Assembly: GCA_030836665.1 (NCBI GenBank)
Contig: JAUPLX010000131.1
Location: 1 to 5,858 of the forward strand
Direction: 5' to 3'
DNA from: Patescibacteria group bacterium
Lineage (GTDB): Bacteria; Patescibacteriota; Gracilibacteria; BD1-5; UBA2023
Length of the DNA stretch: 5,858 bases
A model generated the notes under the pieces. That model made no database searches. It was not told the origin of the DNA and saw only the letters and a list, made by a program, of their open reading frames with translations. Shown piece after piece: positions 5,202 through 5,858 of the stretch (position 1 is the first letter of the stretch; each line of letters opens with the position of its first letter). Both the position numbers and the translations under genes were made by a program.

Positions 5202-5858
5202 ATGGAAAAATCCCCCAATAGGAAAACATATCCGCGAAAGGCTTCCGCGCGCGTTCCCGGGGAAAAGGAAAAATTCCTTCTCCAAACGCGCTCGATCCTT
5301 TCGCACACCTACCGTTCGGGTTTCATGCCGGGCATTTTTTCGAGGATGATCGCCGAAGTCGATCCGAACGGCGGTTGAGACCTCGCCGAAGTCGCGTATG
5401 CCATGTCGGAAGAAGCGTACCGGGAAATGTCCGAAAAAATCGACCTCGAATGGGAAATCGAGTTCCTCGATCTCGCCTACGAAATCGCCCGCGAATCCCA
5501 CGAAGGGGTCGTTCGGGATTCTGGGGAACCGTACTTCACTCATCCGCTCGCGGTCGCGAAAATCACGCTTGAGGATTTTCCGAACCCCACTACGTTCAAA
5601 GCCATCGTCGCGCTATTGCACGACGTGATCGAAGATGCGGAATATCCCGAAAAGAAACGGACGGAAATCCTCTCCCGATTCGCGGCGAAAGCCGAAGAAA
5701 AACGGGAATCTTTCGTGAAAGAATCGGGTATCGAACATGCCGAAAAGAAGATTGCCTTCATGAAATCTTTCGCCGAGTCCATCGTCGAAGCGGTCGAACT
5801 GCTTTCGAAAAAGCGGAAAGAATCCTACCTCCATGGCTGGGAGCGTCCGTTTCTCCTG
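5202..5858 (+). CDS. RelA/SpoT-type HD-domain protein, (p)ppGpp hydrolase-like N-terminal part (3' partial, in-frame TGA)
   Basis: Visible are 219 residues; the gene runs off the window. R-D-S-G-E-P-Y-F-T-H-P-L-A-V-A (105-119) and A-L-L-H-D-V-I-E-D-A (137-146) are the signature of the RelA/SpoT HD hydrolase domain, which removes the 3' pyrophosphate of (p)ppGpp using Mn2+. Arg105, His114, His140, Asp141, Glu144 and Asp145 match the known metal- and nucleotide-binding positions, so hydrolase activity is plausible. A synthetase domain, if present, lies beyond the window. A TGA at 5376-5378 (codon 59, after N-G-G) is read as Gly; a standard-code caller would start at ATG 5403 instead. ATG 5202 is chosen as the first ATG after the promoter, with the frame otherwise open. 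Odd points are an N-terminal extension of about 85 residues and a charged Lys/Glu-rich insertion (about 147-190) after HDxxED where the family normally proceeds quickly to its next helix. Confidence 0.85.

Noticed and set aside
1..5858. tRNA genes, CRISPR arrays, insertion sequences, origins
   Set aside because: I scanned the intergenic gaps for cloverleaf-like elements, short regular direct repeats and transposase-like frames and saw none; nearly all sequence is coding.

Overview
The window reads as a GC-rich (mid-50s % by eye), gene-dense bacterial segment that uses UGA as a sense codon, most likely glycine (genetic code 25). Three reading frames that look like single genes are each interrupted once by an in-frame TGA. 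In one of them the TGA sits exactly at the invariant Gly of a G-P-Y-R-x-V-R-H-P methyltransferase motif. No gene here needs TGA as its terminator: the stops are TAG, TAA, TAA, TAA and TAG once the mtaB frame is read through its TGA. Code 25 is known from the candidate phyla Gracilibacteria (BD1-5) and Absconditabacteria (SR1). The window therefore probably comes from a member of, or a relative of, these small-genome, probably host-associated CPR bacteria, although its GC content is higher than I would expect for them. CGG is still read as Arg at conserved sites.

Layout. Positions 1-1973 (+) hold the 3' part of a secreted or surface protein. It has cysteine-rich tandem repeats, a Gly-rich linker, a CGDG-type cysteine cluster and a Cys-free beta-rich C-terminal region. 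It carries one in-frame TGA and a -1 frame break near 1188. Convergent to it, 2008-3033 (-) is a multi-pass membrane methyltransferase of the isoprenylcysteine/phospholipid methyltransferase superfamily, split by a TGA in the standard code. Further along the minus strand, in transcription order, come mtaB (5059 to 3728, tRNA methylthiotransferase), a 52-residue His/Gly-rich membrane miniprotein (3698 to 3540) and thioredoxin (3427 to 3110), which ends at a strong intrinsic terminator (3066-3094). Divergent from mtaB, 5202-5858 (+) begins a RelA/SpoT-type HD-domain protein, also with an in-frame TGA, and runs off the window.

Regulation. Four of the five gene starts in the window have a perfect TTGACA -35 box, mostly with a 16-nt spacer. 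For mtaB and the membrane methyltransferase the -10 box lies only 6-8 nt before the ATG, which implies leaderless mRNAs. None of the starts has a convincing Shine-Dalgarno sequence. A 12-nt element (minus strand GTCCTATTTTTC) lies 11 and 13 nt upstream of the miniprotein and thioredoxin starts. A palindrome lies across the putative thioredoxin promoter spacer.

The genes do not form an obvious single pathway: envelope/surface (1-3033), tRNA modification, redox homeostasis and (p)ppGpp control. No tRNA, rRNA, CRISPR array, insertion sequence or origin was seen, and no gene-free stretch exceeds about 145 nt.
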